Part shown: positions 12,001-17,709 of the stretch, piece after piece
Numbering within the stretch: position 1 is the first letter of the stretch
Layout of the letters: each line of letters starts with the position of its first letter
Virus record (IMG/VR): IMGVR_UViG_3300027973_001824
Location: 1-45,531 of that record
DNA length: 45,531 bases
Source: a virus
Direction: 5' to 3' (one strand)
Notes under the pieces: model-generated
Told to the model about the DNA's origin: nothing
The model's input: only the letters and a program-made list of their open reading frames with translations
Databases searched by the model: none
Translations under genes and position numbers: made by a program

Positions 12001-15000
12001 GAGTAAATCTGAAATAGACACGTTACTAAAACAGCACGGTAACGATGGGCGATTGATCAAGTATAGCAAACAACCCACAGTAACAGTAGGTTTAACTGGC
12101 GAAAACGACAAGTACGGCCGTGTGCTAGGTAACGTGTACATGAAAAAAGGCGACAACTTAGAAGCTGTTAATAGACGGTTAGTAGAGCTAGGCGCAGCAC
12201 CTATGGCATTTGGTGGCGCGTTACCTCGAAGCGGTCAAGACGCGTTAACTGCACTTCAAGCTAATGCGGCTAATACGCAACTAGGTGCAGTTAACGTAAC
12301 TGCCTCGCAAGCAGGTTTTGGCGCAGAAGCAACAATTAGCCAAGCGGCTCGTGATGAATACTTTAAACGACACTATATGAACTTTGAGCAAACTGCCGGA
12401 GCTGCGGCTTTACTGGGAGGCGGACTTACACTTGGTGGAAGTATGGCGGGCGCAGGTTTAGCCGGTATGGGCGTAGCCGGAGCCGGTGCGCTTGCAGGAG
12501 GACCTGCTTTTGCAATAGCTGCGGGTATCGCGGGTGCTGCGGGGTTAAGTTACGGTACCTACGCCTACCTTAATGACGTTAACGATACTTCAGTTGCAAA
12601 ACAACGAGAGCTCTATAATATTCAAAAAGCACAAAATACAGATGTTAATCGACGCGGTATAATGGCGCTAGCACTGAATAAAGCGGGTGTAATTGCTGAT
12701 CAAAACTTACCAAGTGCAATAAAGGGAGTGGAGCCGACTTGGGCGCAAAGCTTAGGTTTAAAAATTGCCAATTTAGCGGGGTACACGCAAACTCAGAAAG
12801 CCCTCGATACTGTAAACTCGCCCTCCGTCGTTGTAGACGCAGTAAAAAGTCTTGATGAAGAATTTTTAAAACGTCGCGAAACTGCGCCAGAAAATCAAAA
12901 AGCAGTGTATGACACTGTAATACAAAATCCTTTTGATAAAAACGGCACTCCGATGACTGTCTTGGAAGTTCAACAACAGTTAGACGGTATTTCCAAGTAC
13001 GCAACAGAGACGAACGACTCAAGACTTCAGAAATACGTAGGCGGATTTAATTCCTTGCGGGGTACAATAGCGACCGCACTTAATCCGCAGACATTGAAGT
13101 TAAGTGAGCTGTTTAGACAGTCTGACGTTGCTATTCCACAGTCGGTTATAGACGTAGGTGCTGGACCTGCATACCTCAGCGCAGGGAACGCTGATACAAA
13201 AAATGTTCCTTTTTCTGACCTCAACATGCTTAACTACACAGCAGATCAACAAGAAGCAATACTTAAGTATGGCGTACAGGCGATGGGCTCATTACGCAAC
13301 TATGGTCAACCCGCAAAAGAGTACGTAGATAACGCAATGGGCAAGTCTTTAGCTTTGCGTAATCAACGATTTAACACGTTTGTGGACGCTAATGCTATGA
13401 ACGCTATGTTTATGGGCACCGACTTTACCAAGTCTGCGACTAGTCTGCGCGGTACAGAGGGTGTAAAGCAAGCTGCGGAAAACATGCTCAATCAGTCTTA
13501 CTTCACTAAAGGTGCAGGATATAGCAACGAAAACAAAGACATGATTCGAACTGCTCAAAGAACAGCGGTAGATGCAATGTTAGAACAAGCTCGTGCGTTT
13601 AGAGAACAAGCAGACATGGCTCGACCGTTTACTACTGTGTTTCGTTCTACGTTTGCAAACTTAGTCACCGGTATGAATATTGCCGGGGACAACTTTCGTC
13701 AAATCTACGACACCATGGCTCAGGGTAATCCACTGTTTGCAATTGACTTTGCCAAGCAAAGCACTGGTTTAGACTGGAAACAATCAATTGCTTCGCAGTT
13801 GTATGTTCCCGGATTTAATGCACAGGGGGCAGAGAATGCACTACGACCGGGTTTAATGGCCGGTACATTTCAGACACCGTACGCAACTGGCCCACGTGCA
13901 AGTATTCAGTATGCAAGTGATTTGTACAACGATAAGAAATCATCGGGTATGCTTAATCCAGCAGAAATGTTAAACATCTTTCAGTCAGCTGCTCAAGGTC
14001 AAACTGAGTTAGTTCGCCGTCAGATTCAGTTTAACAATCAAATGCGTGATCTTAACCTTAATCACAATCGTGCGCTTGAGGATATTGCCCGCAATGGTAT
14101 GCGACAACTGGAAGACATTCACATAAATTACACACGGCAAATGATACAGCTTACGCAACAGAACGAAATAACGAAGCGTATGGACCGAGCAACCGTTAAC
14201 AAAAGTATTGAGTCGGCCGACATAACGCAGGCAGATCGTGTACAAGCACACGTCGTACAAGAGTCAGGTCAAATGTTTGCTCGTCACGCAGGTCAATCAA
14301 ACCCCGCAGGATTCTTAGCACGAATTCAAGGCACGGCTATGGAGAATGACCCCCAAGTTGTTGCTCTACGTGAAGCTTTAGCAAAGTACAACAGCATTAG
14401 TTACGATGACTCTGCGGGCAAACAATCGGCGTGGGATAAAGTAATTGAAGCCCGTAATCCGCTTGAAGGTAAAATTAAGCAGATGATGCAGGGAGCCACT
14501 CCACAAGACACCGCTAACTACGAATCGTACTTAGCACTCCTTGGCCGCGATCCTGCACGTGAAGCACAAGCACAAACTTACTCAAATCAACGTACCTCGC
14601 AATTTGTGGAAACCGCTGCAGAACGTAAAAGTTTGTTAAAGCAAAAAGAAGAATTACTTTATCAGCAAAGCGGTGAGGGCCTTACGCGACGTCAGCTGCA
14701 GAAAGGTATTCAAGATGCAAACGCAAGCGGTGATCCGTTACAGATAGCGGCCGCAAGAAAAGCAATGGACGACTTTGATATAAGTTCGCAAAAAACTGCT
14801 GACGCAGTTGCGTTAGTCAGTCAAAAACTTTCGGCTATATCAAATACGTCGGAAATGTTCGCGGACGCATGGACAGAAGCTTTTTTAAATATTAAGAATA
14901 ATGCAAGTACCACTGTGTTGGGCTTGGTGCAAAGTTTGGATGATTTCAATAGGAAAATGCAGCAGCAATTAGATGATCAAGACCTTCAGTTTGGTCGTCA

Positions 15001-15469
15001 AATTCACGATCTTAAACAAGCGTTCATTGACGCAGCTCGAGAAATTGCCACACAGATACCCGGCGAGATGGCCAAGGGTTACACCGCCGTAATGACCTAC
15101 CTTGCAGAACAGTCGAGAGCAGAGTCATTAATGCTGAGTGGTAATTACAGTGAAGGCGAAGCACAGACGTTTGCAAACATGAATCGGTTAGGCGATTCGC
15201 TATATGGATCGGCTGACTCAGATGCAAAGCGCGCGTTTATGGCTAGCTTGGAAGCAAACATTCCTAAACGGGATGTGACCGCCACAGGCGTGGAATTACC
15301 GTCAAACGGCATAGCCGCAGCACTGGCTCGAGTTAACGGTCAGTGGGCATTGCGCGTGACAGCAGTGGGCAGTCCGGAAGACAAACCAGCGTCGGTTACC
15401 CAGCCCGATAGAAATACTGGTAACGGTTCGTTTGAATCTGACACACCAAGAACTGGCTATACTGGTTGA
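2..15469 (+). CDS. Giant tape-measure-type virion protein with protease-like, exonuclease and nuclease domains (5' partial)
   Basis: The frame is open from the first bases of the window, so the N-terminus lies upstream; 5155 residues are visible, ending at TGA 15467-15469. In order (visible residue numbers): an HEVTH zincin-like motif (175-179, nt 524-538) with a downstream Glu in EARAD (266); Pro/Ala-rich repeats (about 340-382); a DEDDh exonuclease with D2203 and E2205 in FDLET, D2340 in HNVKEFD and H2399/D2404 in HDAGQD; Gly-rich linkers (about 2612-2670 and later); a tape-measure-like region (about 3460-3677); a staphylococcal nuclease domain with D3929, D3931, E3934, R3946 in RLANIDAPES and R4040 in DKYGRVLG; a Gly/Ala hydrophobic stretch (about 4134-4187); and charged helices near 4667-4730. 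Location between late tail genes and the coiled C-terminus indicate a tail-lumen protein. The enzymatic domains would be carried in the virion and perhaps ejected; that is inference. Confidence 0.9.
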   Translation, partial: QSAATTKAAPAPAVAPVVASVAPKPAPAPAVAPQQPAPTATSVSSASSSTGSAKPSAATTGTRTAANTPPPAELTPAQRAEVEKIITAALGPLGLKFVTEANDPSLAASTHIGEYANKTVGINFNNAVKAYNNNKFTPYDKNRQVTYADDGSSKSARDYSKYDDLVQYILGIVSHEVTHAAQYRAADYVGDLPRAGVELSTIQLENSVFKKLFPDRKPPARQPVGRFQASASAKPEAFASTILRSTPEFIDSMQLDEDTIRQVLSEARADIGRRQPTESESANIKHLRRQLKEFEEGKNPHEGKSLTLGKFTPYSGQQTPPPVAPKSTTPPYAPATPASTRPPVVAVAPKPTPAPTVAPKPTPAPTVAPKPTPAPTVAPKPVEDGVVFGVQSSLVRATSVAENLRKKNVFASNATFDIKPGEVTSEMEKSARNLLKSAGTVITKAGDKTGKAYLAVGRGGSVEMVLRAVEDLYHRTAIKTEHGEEYLSNLADTEVNLQNLPSIMSVIKQAITTTKEQGLRNPSEVLQLGQGAHLNADGTGVLTAEDIGKAAADDSDEGTPRSMVRNNSIVYYKENKTSTHRGQQSLRTAMGLAVLGGSTNKSRDAASESEYGREIVSGSQVVGFGTKDVFPPLVVDRVKQRIEEQERVARAQLAAGETTSMQVGTTTYDNVPRIIADSQLAIMRSAGRASEITGLTKLGNKHGPYGELEGNHSIDMLANLHLGKMFQSLTTTGEIPSDLTENFLLSTAAQESDPALLPDSVKPEQSANNLQVMAQRLKEKLAYYQRIGEENLAANADQSPSQLAMEEISSLAMQQRLLDELMTTAADPDEEKLRRKRRGQIIYPKEHQANLREANSHVIPELSSDQALFSLFGDSALVDAYPATFLNIREQAQSVKDYVHSTGGNTRATRGYDNFSSVARAVKAATVSDSRDADELYNSIVPEDYQAQLDSSGTSKAKMLDRKEVDVSHTSGMVEKDISYILNDMYGLSAQKDQNIFNAMYHASRATDEQGNLLDPAQLRASMGGTTKHGLESIHRGAQDLQDISRTGIPLIEYAKLRTQEVLPGQEEAHQQALDRIHAVSPALADLDESQVQSLSKVDYKQEASQVLTQIIKIVGTSIQKRVAEAVQKKGRAAGLSDDQLIDMFVDNKETGRVPAGFESLFRQFNLFNPATIESNPEFLRAMTLLMDVQQEAARGETAADFTARALGTTPVLQRARTAADAQSANVSHAVNQESYGLQASARTFVQDETGRAPRAIVRRQIMGAANLQKLQQELAEATAQKEKIQEQYDNASSTRKSLLGVELAKAIEVQKNANQAFLDAAHSADPTAVDVHFSRLSAIVASDGASPESRQAAMIELAASERIRTITRENPLLMRENVDELDERDMTILPGQTSYLGPESGYEGRSQVERLRSLEEHLRLVNAAKTAHPDSDVHRDLGLFESERNFRIANYQSRDEAQRELTDSDGFVGLSAGTNAPVTSDQRDIVQGTSLSSFISSEAMLDRNQDEAYAAPVSFAPLETAVTSLTEEDLKAIVTATPEELLGRAAGGQAAIEARRRAKEKAHNDGLDWLRRINPELKNRYLLTQSYQRTGRPLARDAYIAANPPANETYAEDLAQTPEYQHYVSIPSVNQFSDRADLRKAEAMMPAADTARMSTTERANRIIAYKAEQLEQVRNTPEYQRMQEVKDQDFGTIATPEELADARDTVQYYHGVDPATDEERFKLEKAKALRKQHAINLLFDRYDNKSKVLSIGERHARVKDFSEEHERKREELRVQSDNTPEGQAFNNIRGAIRPYRNTAGEERYSVDQSALDFFEEQMGVDKYDPDTVKQLEALDAEYKATKNHERRREIEKEKVTVQTAADRKRLLRAQEYALTLSTAARGTKEYQAFVNYPVYNSSLAGIERAEKVLGLSPQRSEPTEVLSPAAYQPSVPEPDSPDVRLAKTFAETKQLHEERRKTDVSYIVPDDEAIMRQVQQIAINQLNETGISVPQQTAVNASALATEVKKIAEKDRRVAGKNKRRISQAQLKTARGTQAELYGKEEMTQDERQRLSAAQEILRVHGMQTVRKNFGDDTSQGIPQLFDILTSITPQDWDTSPEAMQRRGVAGSVASIVDSLDPSMLALAKNADFTTSRGRNWLGNKDPRWKAIIAQLDSIPDIKKYTRSRDRGLRGAVRADAMTSVSDAAAKSVMDEAEGAGPAYFDLETNIPRNAAGEDDKSLKRTIFQASVLSGDQKEPTVMYAAATKEIAKQIETMAAEANAADDPTRRDEIIKQMRAVATTDVYGKTGKDVEVNADVIQSLVAHALAGGTVYDQETIKDQVKARISDATQVIGHNVKEFDLPVLYDGGIDQAAIDTVPEDIMSKAVDTLALSRDISPGSHRLIDSYKRFVDPAGFTGAHDAGQDVLATRALHEVLGRRGAALSKLDMSAIPAELHPYITDSSKVGAGDPRAKQFAVLTGTYKALSTMEDYTRKHGVEGQTMDARTMENMEKMFPGIGAKTPEEAAELKKQIQEQYLDKYQHLAVDGSFRSGNAFLQRRTDFDKTKPYWGSYAGMRENLSRGLSVDEMVGAAAEGVGVHAKRAEGTAGTAAATVAGGAAETRRTGSRTTSYGAGGAGGGGGSGGSFTMSGGGDVPGGGGGGPIIIHVGRAEIYVQNGHVAGMSEGGGGAWPGGSYTGAGTGMDAGVESTDKDPDTGGSFGAGVAGAGMGSRRTGARDAYTDPTGSEASAGSVASAGPISAASLDGVTTLSTSTVTIQNATIQQVQTDTVTVQSTGGPVTVTAQFSKEGAAAYDKSLVYVKNTGDASIEGSVAMGGGRGGGGGPRFPASVTGILSQMDYDRATTAAKLGVERDPAIRASLQSDLMTRGYANMKAALSGEEFAGVRKLNVNGNNVGDLVDLVQTLPELAVPELNATNLVTAAEQQHQAAITAGADEDTIAEYAAVIVSARQFTDALRELNKAFQQTEQSSRTNAPYERGVDTKAGSTYQTGGLRKYNNEMAPYRGALNNIEVMRGYYTAQLSKEKDPVVADMLRAKMMSEFAGSAKGVLGHDTFADIMAMNVNGMSVQSAVDRVQHDPVTGLGMLNYMAEGMTTQTGSDLEALKTSGTATEDEIKLAEARNNKAHEFVSTLGEISKGYRDVTYSQKTTPPYDRTAGAGGTGGVGGVGGAGKRGVYDPTREAIVNSIEAARNAYDQSGGLFSGRNIFQSKGDLTGRTIQAAQSLVGLRQGLVTASGAALMAGLPNPEAAGQYAELDASFTSLQDAATIEQASAAMLQLLSSIESLTQTLSSETGPGIDEFKDNLQGLGKLASTGTMQLNKTAKTQQQTESLQIGKMEERVQAAVTQPGIFNFGRRREDKKAALRDFAEGFLGDKADTLYDERTGELSLPQLTETVDATGKRVLAIDPRGRRKALQRASDKDLQRQVEYLNQLDPSNPVTFESLSKTQRAYARAQQSQNQAPFADKMFYAASKLRDLQFFAQGIAGIPQIPQQIMQTIEMATNPALSAERTMTTARSLSLTPQVYNAALSAAAGQQARFGGSLSSNVGKITDFIPLTNAYGVDMTKSLNVARKLAAFDPAQGMQGASIALKEFLSGNVSSLSRRFEINRSALSKINTGDATEMLDSLDAVLSSMGVTDKLIDDQANTMATKYDKMVGRLETVGQNLSGMLVSAVTPTLESMLGSDSGVASAAGGRTLDKITAESMQVYGDKALTDKVTGLGSLNPYSSIEQFSQGFDNVLRMANNDIAKQALAYNKGTNRVTMLAPYRRLNNAAPGEQFAMQQSVIRSIDKGMTREQAYLQALRENPSDFNTYQEYMFQRNPLAGDTRAYDGREGGPPANLSTKSAVARIFGTDTTIGTMTAATQGGMNQAELDRVGKIADTAMLSQSFPTEYDGNYKIDRNAVLSGKLSTSEIVAAGKKLGTIYEGKARLLLDNDTIEIVTDAKKVMRTRLANIDAPESGDVAGNRKSARSDVAGRLMGITQADIVRTAADRAQFVQEATAGGMSKSEIDTLLKQHGNDGRLIKYSKQPTVTVGLTGENDKYGRVLGNVYMKKGDNLEAVNRRLVELGAAPMAFGGALPRSGQDALTALQANAANTQLGAVNVTASQAGFGAEATISQAARDEYFKRHYMNFEQTAGAAALLGGGLTLGGSMAGAGLAGMGVAGAGALAGGPAFAIAAGIAGAAGLSYGTYAYLNDVNDTSVAKQRELYNIQKAQNTDVNRRGIMALALNKAGVIADQNLPSAIKGVEPTWAQSLGLKIANLAGYTQTQKALDTVNSPSVVVDAVKSLDEEFLKRRETAPENQKAVYDTVIQNPFDKNGTPMTVLEVQQQLDGISKYATETNDSRLQKYVGGFNSLRGTIATALNPQTLKLSELFRQSDVAIPQSVIDVGAGPAYLSAGNADTKNVPFSDLNMLNYTADQQEAILKYGVQAMGSLRNYGQPAKEYVDNAMGKSLALRNQRFNTFVDANAMNAMFMGTDFTKSATSLRGTEGVKQAAENMLNQSYFTKGAGYSNENKDMIRTAQRTAVDAMLEQARAFREQADMARPFTTVFRSTFANLVTGMNIAGDNFRQIYDTMAQGNPLFAIDFAKQSTGLDWKQSIASQLYVPGFNAQGAENALRPGLMAGTFQTPYATGPRASIQYASDLYNDKKSSGMLNPAEMLNIFQSAAQGQTELVRRQIQFNNQMRDLNLNHNRALEDIARNGMRQLEDIHINYTRQMIQLTQQNEITKRMDRATVNKSIESADITQADRVQAHVVQESGQMFARHAGQSNPAGFLARIQGTAMENDPQVVALREALAKYNSISYDDSAGKQSAWDKVIEARNPLEGKIKQMMQGATPQDTANYESYLALLGRDPAREAQAQTYSNQRTSQFVETAAERKSLLKQKEELLYQQSGEGLTRRQLQKGIQDANASGDPLQIAAARKAMDDFDISSQKTADAVALVSQKLSAISNTSEMFADAWTEAFLNIKNNASTTVLGLVQSLDDFNRKMQQQLDDQDLQFGRQIHDLKQAFIDAAREIATQIPGEMAKGYTAVMTYLAEQSRAESLMLSGNYSEGEAQTFANMNRLGDSLYGSADSDAKRAFMASLEANIPKRDVTATGVELPSNGIAAALARVNGQWALRVTAVGSPEDKPASVTQPDRNTGNGSFESDTPRTGYTG
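1040..1144 (+). repeat. 30-bp in-frame tandem repeat coding a Pro/Ala linker
   Basis: Three identical 30-bp units start at 1040, 1070 and 1100, followed by a half unit at 1130-1144. Each encodes VAPKPTPAPT. A diverged relative of the same unit lies near 61-100. The repeat makes an extended, probably unstructured linker between the HExxH part and the rest of the giant protein. Confidence 0.95.
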
Positions 15470-15494
15470 TCTTTATCAAAAAATAACGTATACT
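15466..15494 (+). promoter_or_regulatory. Sigma70-like promoter ahead of the distal tail genes
   Basis: TTGATC (15466-15471) and TATACT (15489-15494) are 17 bp apart. The -35 box overlaps the stop codon of the giant gene. A transcript would start near 15501, inside the hairpin that precedes the next gene. Confidence 0.55.
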
Positions 15495-15496
15495 AA

Positions 15497-15523
15497 AGGG
15501 TGGGGGATTACGTCCCCTGCCCT
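15497..15523 (+). promoter_or_regulatory. Leader hairpin just upstream of the ribosome binding site
   Basis: An 11-bp stem (15497-15507 with 15513-15523, two G-U pairs) closes a 5-nt loop TTACG. It ends two bases before the GGAGGT site at 15525-15530. There is no T-tract, so it does not look like an intrinsic terminator. It could limit ribosome access or protect the 5' end of the mRNA. Confidence 0.6.
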
Positions 15524-15532
15524 TGGAGGTTT

Positions 15533-15949
15533 ATGACATACACAATTAATCCAATCTATCTAAGCGGCTACTTAGGAACTACTGCGTTTAGAACTGATTT
15601 AAAAGCAACTTCGGTACGCGAAGCTATTGCAAACGTTGGGGAGCGGCTCGATGCCGTTGATGGGGCGGTCAGCTACTTGCACCGTGCGTATAAACGGCAG
15701 TGGGATATAATGTGGGATCTGGTAATTTACTCAGGTTCGGTTACCTACCCATTAGCGACAGTGCTCGGACTTAAGCGTGTATACACGGCACTGGCACTGA
15801 GCGGCACCGCTATGGTGTTCGGTATGGACGGAGTCGAGTATCAAGTAATCCCCGACATGAACACGTGGTCCGCGGAACTGCGAGCGAATAATGTATCGCT
15901 TACAAGTATGCCGTACTACTCGGTGTCGTTTAAGGTGATCGAGATATGA
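15533..15949 (+). CDS. Small tail protein, unrecognised family
   Basis: A 138-residue protein directly after the tape-measure-type gene. I chose ATG 15533 because GGAGGT lies just before it (15525-15530); an upstream in-frame GTG at 15500 would sit inside the leader hairpin. No signal peptide or membrane helix is seen. Position between the tape measure and the probable tail hub gene is the slot where siphoviruses often have a distal tail or tail-completion protein, but no motif proves that. The stop overlaps the next start (ATGA), implying translational coupling. Confidence 0.85.
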   Translation: MTYTINPIYLSGYLGTTAFRTDLKATSVREAIANVGERLDAVDGAVSYLHRAYKRQWDIMWDLVIYSGSVTYPLATVLGLKRVYTALALSGTAMVFGMDGVEYQVIPDMNTWSAELRANNVSLTSMPYYSVSFKVIEI

Positions 15950-17700
15950 ACTACCTGCTATCGTACCGTGTCTACATCGCACCTTTGGGGGAAAGCTTGG
16001 ACGTCGCATCAACCGCACCGTCATATCCGTTTCCGCCATCACAGTATTTACTACCGTCTAAGGTAGTACAGGATGTGACTATCTCACACAGCACAAGCAT
16101 TGACTACGGCGCGGGTATTACACTAGGAGTGACTTCTCCGCCTACAGCAATGTTATTGCTAATTAAAAATAATCTAACGCAGGTAACATCACGCACGTAT
16201 AATTGGCGTATGGCAACTGTCAAGATTTACTACTCTATCGATTCGGTAAACTTCTACTCTGCGTTTAACGGATTTCTTGAAACACGCGGAGAAGAACTGA
16301 ACGGTATCAGTTACAAAGCCTGTGGATTTGTACGCTATCTCGATTACTACAAGCACTACACGCCTCTGTGGAGAAACAAAGCTGCAGCTACGTATGTGCC
16401 CGATCCACCGCAGCCATGGTCTACCGCAGTTAGTGGCCAATGGGGTGAGCTGTACCGTAGTCAAGATCCAACGACTCCGTCGGGATCCAACACAGGTACA
16501 GTGAACAGCATTTTTTGGCTAATGGGCGGACGCCCGTATAAGTACAAAGAACAGGCAGTGCGGAGTGCCGAAAGCGTACGCTTTTGGTACGACTGCGATC
16601 ATGCTCCGATTGTACCCAACTTCACATGGCTAAATCAAGAGAATGTACTTGACGATCTTGTATCGTTGTCAACAGCAACCGGCGGTCAAATAACACAAAC
16701 ACCCGAGGGTGTGGTAAAGTATATTAACCCGCATTCATTTGCAAGTGCACCTAAGAATATAACTATTACCGACAGTATGTTTCGCTCTCTGTCTGTCGAT
16801 GAAGAGTCGATTAATACCTACGGTAAGGTAGTAATCACGTTCTCAGCGCGTTACCTTGGGGCCAACAAAGCGGTGCTTGACGATCCCGTGGGTAAGTACC
16901 TTGCATACAACGAGGAATATTCTCACGACGTGGAATTTCCACAACCCGTTGATCGACTTACAAACAACACGTACTACGGATCGGGCATTTCATTCGGTGC
17001 TAGTGGTGGGTACTTCGGTATCGATGAGTTTATCGACTCGCGCGACTTTGTACGTGCTGTTGACTACACCGGTGAAACAGCCACAGTTCAGTTAAAGATT
17101 CCACGACTTACTACTTTATACTTTCCAAAGAAACGCTACACAACTGCGTCAGGATGGGTTACTCAGCAAGATGTCACTAAGACTCCCGGTCAATTCATGA
17201 CCTTAGTTATTAAGAACAATGATCCTGCACGTGCGCTTTATTTAGCACACATCACGTTGTTTGGCATACCTGTGGCAGCAGGAGAGCCGCAGACAATCAA
17301 AGTAAACATTCCGTTGCAGTTCTCAGGTCTAGTAAACGCAGGTATTGTACCTAGCGGGTTCCGAGAAGTGCGTATAAACGAGAACCCATATATTCAATCA
17401 AAAGATCAAGCAATGCGTCTAGCGGACGTTATAAAATATTTGCACAAACGTCCTCGACCGGTAATTCGTGTTACTGACCTAATTTACAATCCGGCCTTAC
17501 TGTTGAATGACGTAATTACTCTGAGCAGTTTAGCGTACAATTTGCAAGGTAGCTACAAAATTGTTGAAGTGACAGTCAAGAAAACAGGTGCGTTTATGGA
17601 CGTTGGATTGGTTGATGTAAGCGACATTAAGCAAAGGAATGAGTTCTTTATTGTTGGTAACGCTTACGAATCAACAGACACAAAATACTTATCTTGGTAG
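15946..17700 (+). CDS. Probable tail hub / baseplate-type protein
   Basis: A 584-residue protein, starting at ATG 15946 within an ATGA overlap and preceded by GGTGATC, a good anti-SD match. The N-terminal part is beta-rich. The last ~100 residues (RPRPVIRVTDL, then a hydrophobic 'LLLNDVITL' element and 'GSYKIVEVTVK') resemble the C-terminal barrel of phage tail hub proteins, which bind at the tail tip below the tape measure. This resemblance is by eye only. The order tape measure, small protein, hub, large tail proteins, fibre agrees with it. A different minor tail protein is possible. Confidence 0.7.
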   Translation: MNYLLSYRVYIAPLGESLDVASTAPSYPFPPSQYLLPSKVVQDVTISHSTSIDYGAGITLGVTSPPTAMLLLIKNNLTQVTSRTYNWRMATVKIYYSIDSVNFYSAFNGFLETRGEELNGISYKACGFVRYLDYYKHYTPLWRNKAAATYVPDPPQPWSTAVSGQWGELYRSQDPTTPSGSNTGTVNSIFWLMGGRPYKYKEQAVRSAESVRFWYDCDHAPIVPNFTWLNQENVLDDLVSLSTATGGQITQTPEGVVKYINPHSFASAPKNITITDSMFRSLSVDEESINTYGKVVITFSARYLGANKAVLDDPVGKYLAYNEEYSHDVEFPQPVDRLTNNTYYGSGISFGASGGYFGIDEFIDSRDFVRAVDYTGETATVQLKIPRLTTLYFPKKRYTTASGWVTQQDVTKTPGQFMTLVIKNNDPARALYLAHITLFGIPVAAGEPQTIKVNIPLQFSGLVNAGIVPSGFREVRINENPYIQSKDQAMRLADVIKYLHKRPRPVIRVTDLIYNPALLLNDVITLSSLAYNLQGSYKIVEVTVKKTGAFMDVGLVDVSDIKQRNEFFIVGNAYESTDTKYLSW

Positions 17701-17709
17701 GAGTAATTT

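Noticed and set aside
15500-15532. GTG start at 15500 for the small tail protein
   Set aside because: It lies inside the leader hairpin and has no SD site, whereas ATG 15533 has GGAGGT just upstream.
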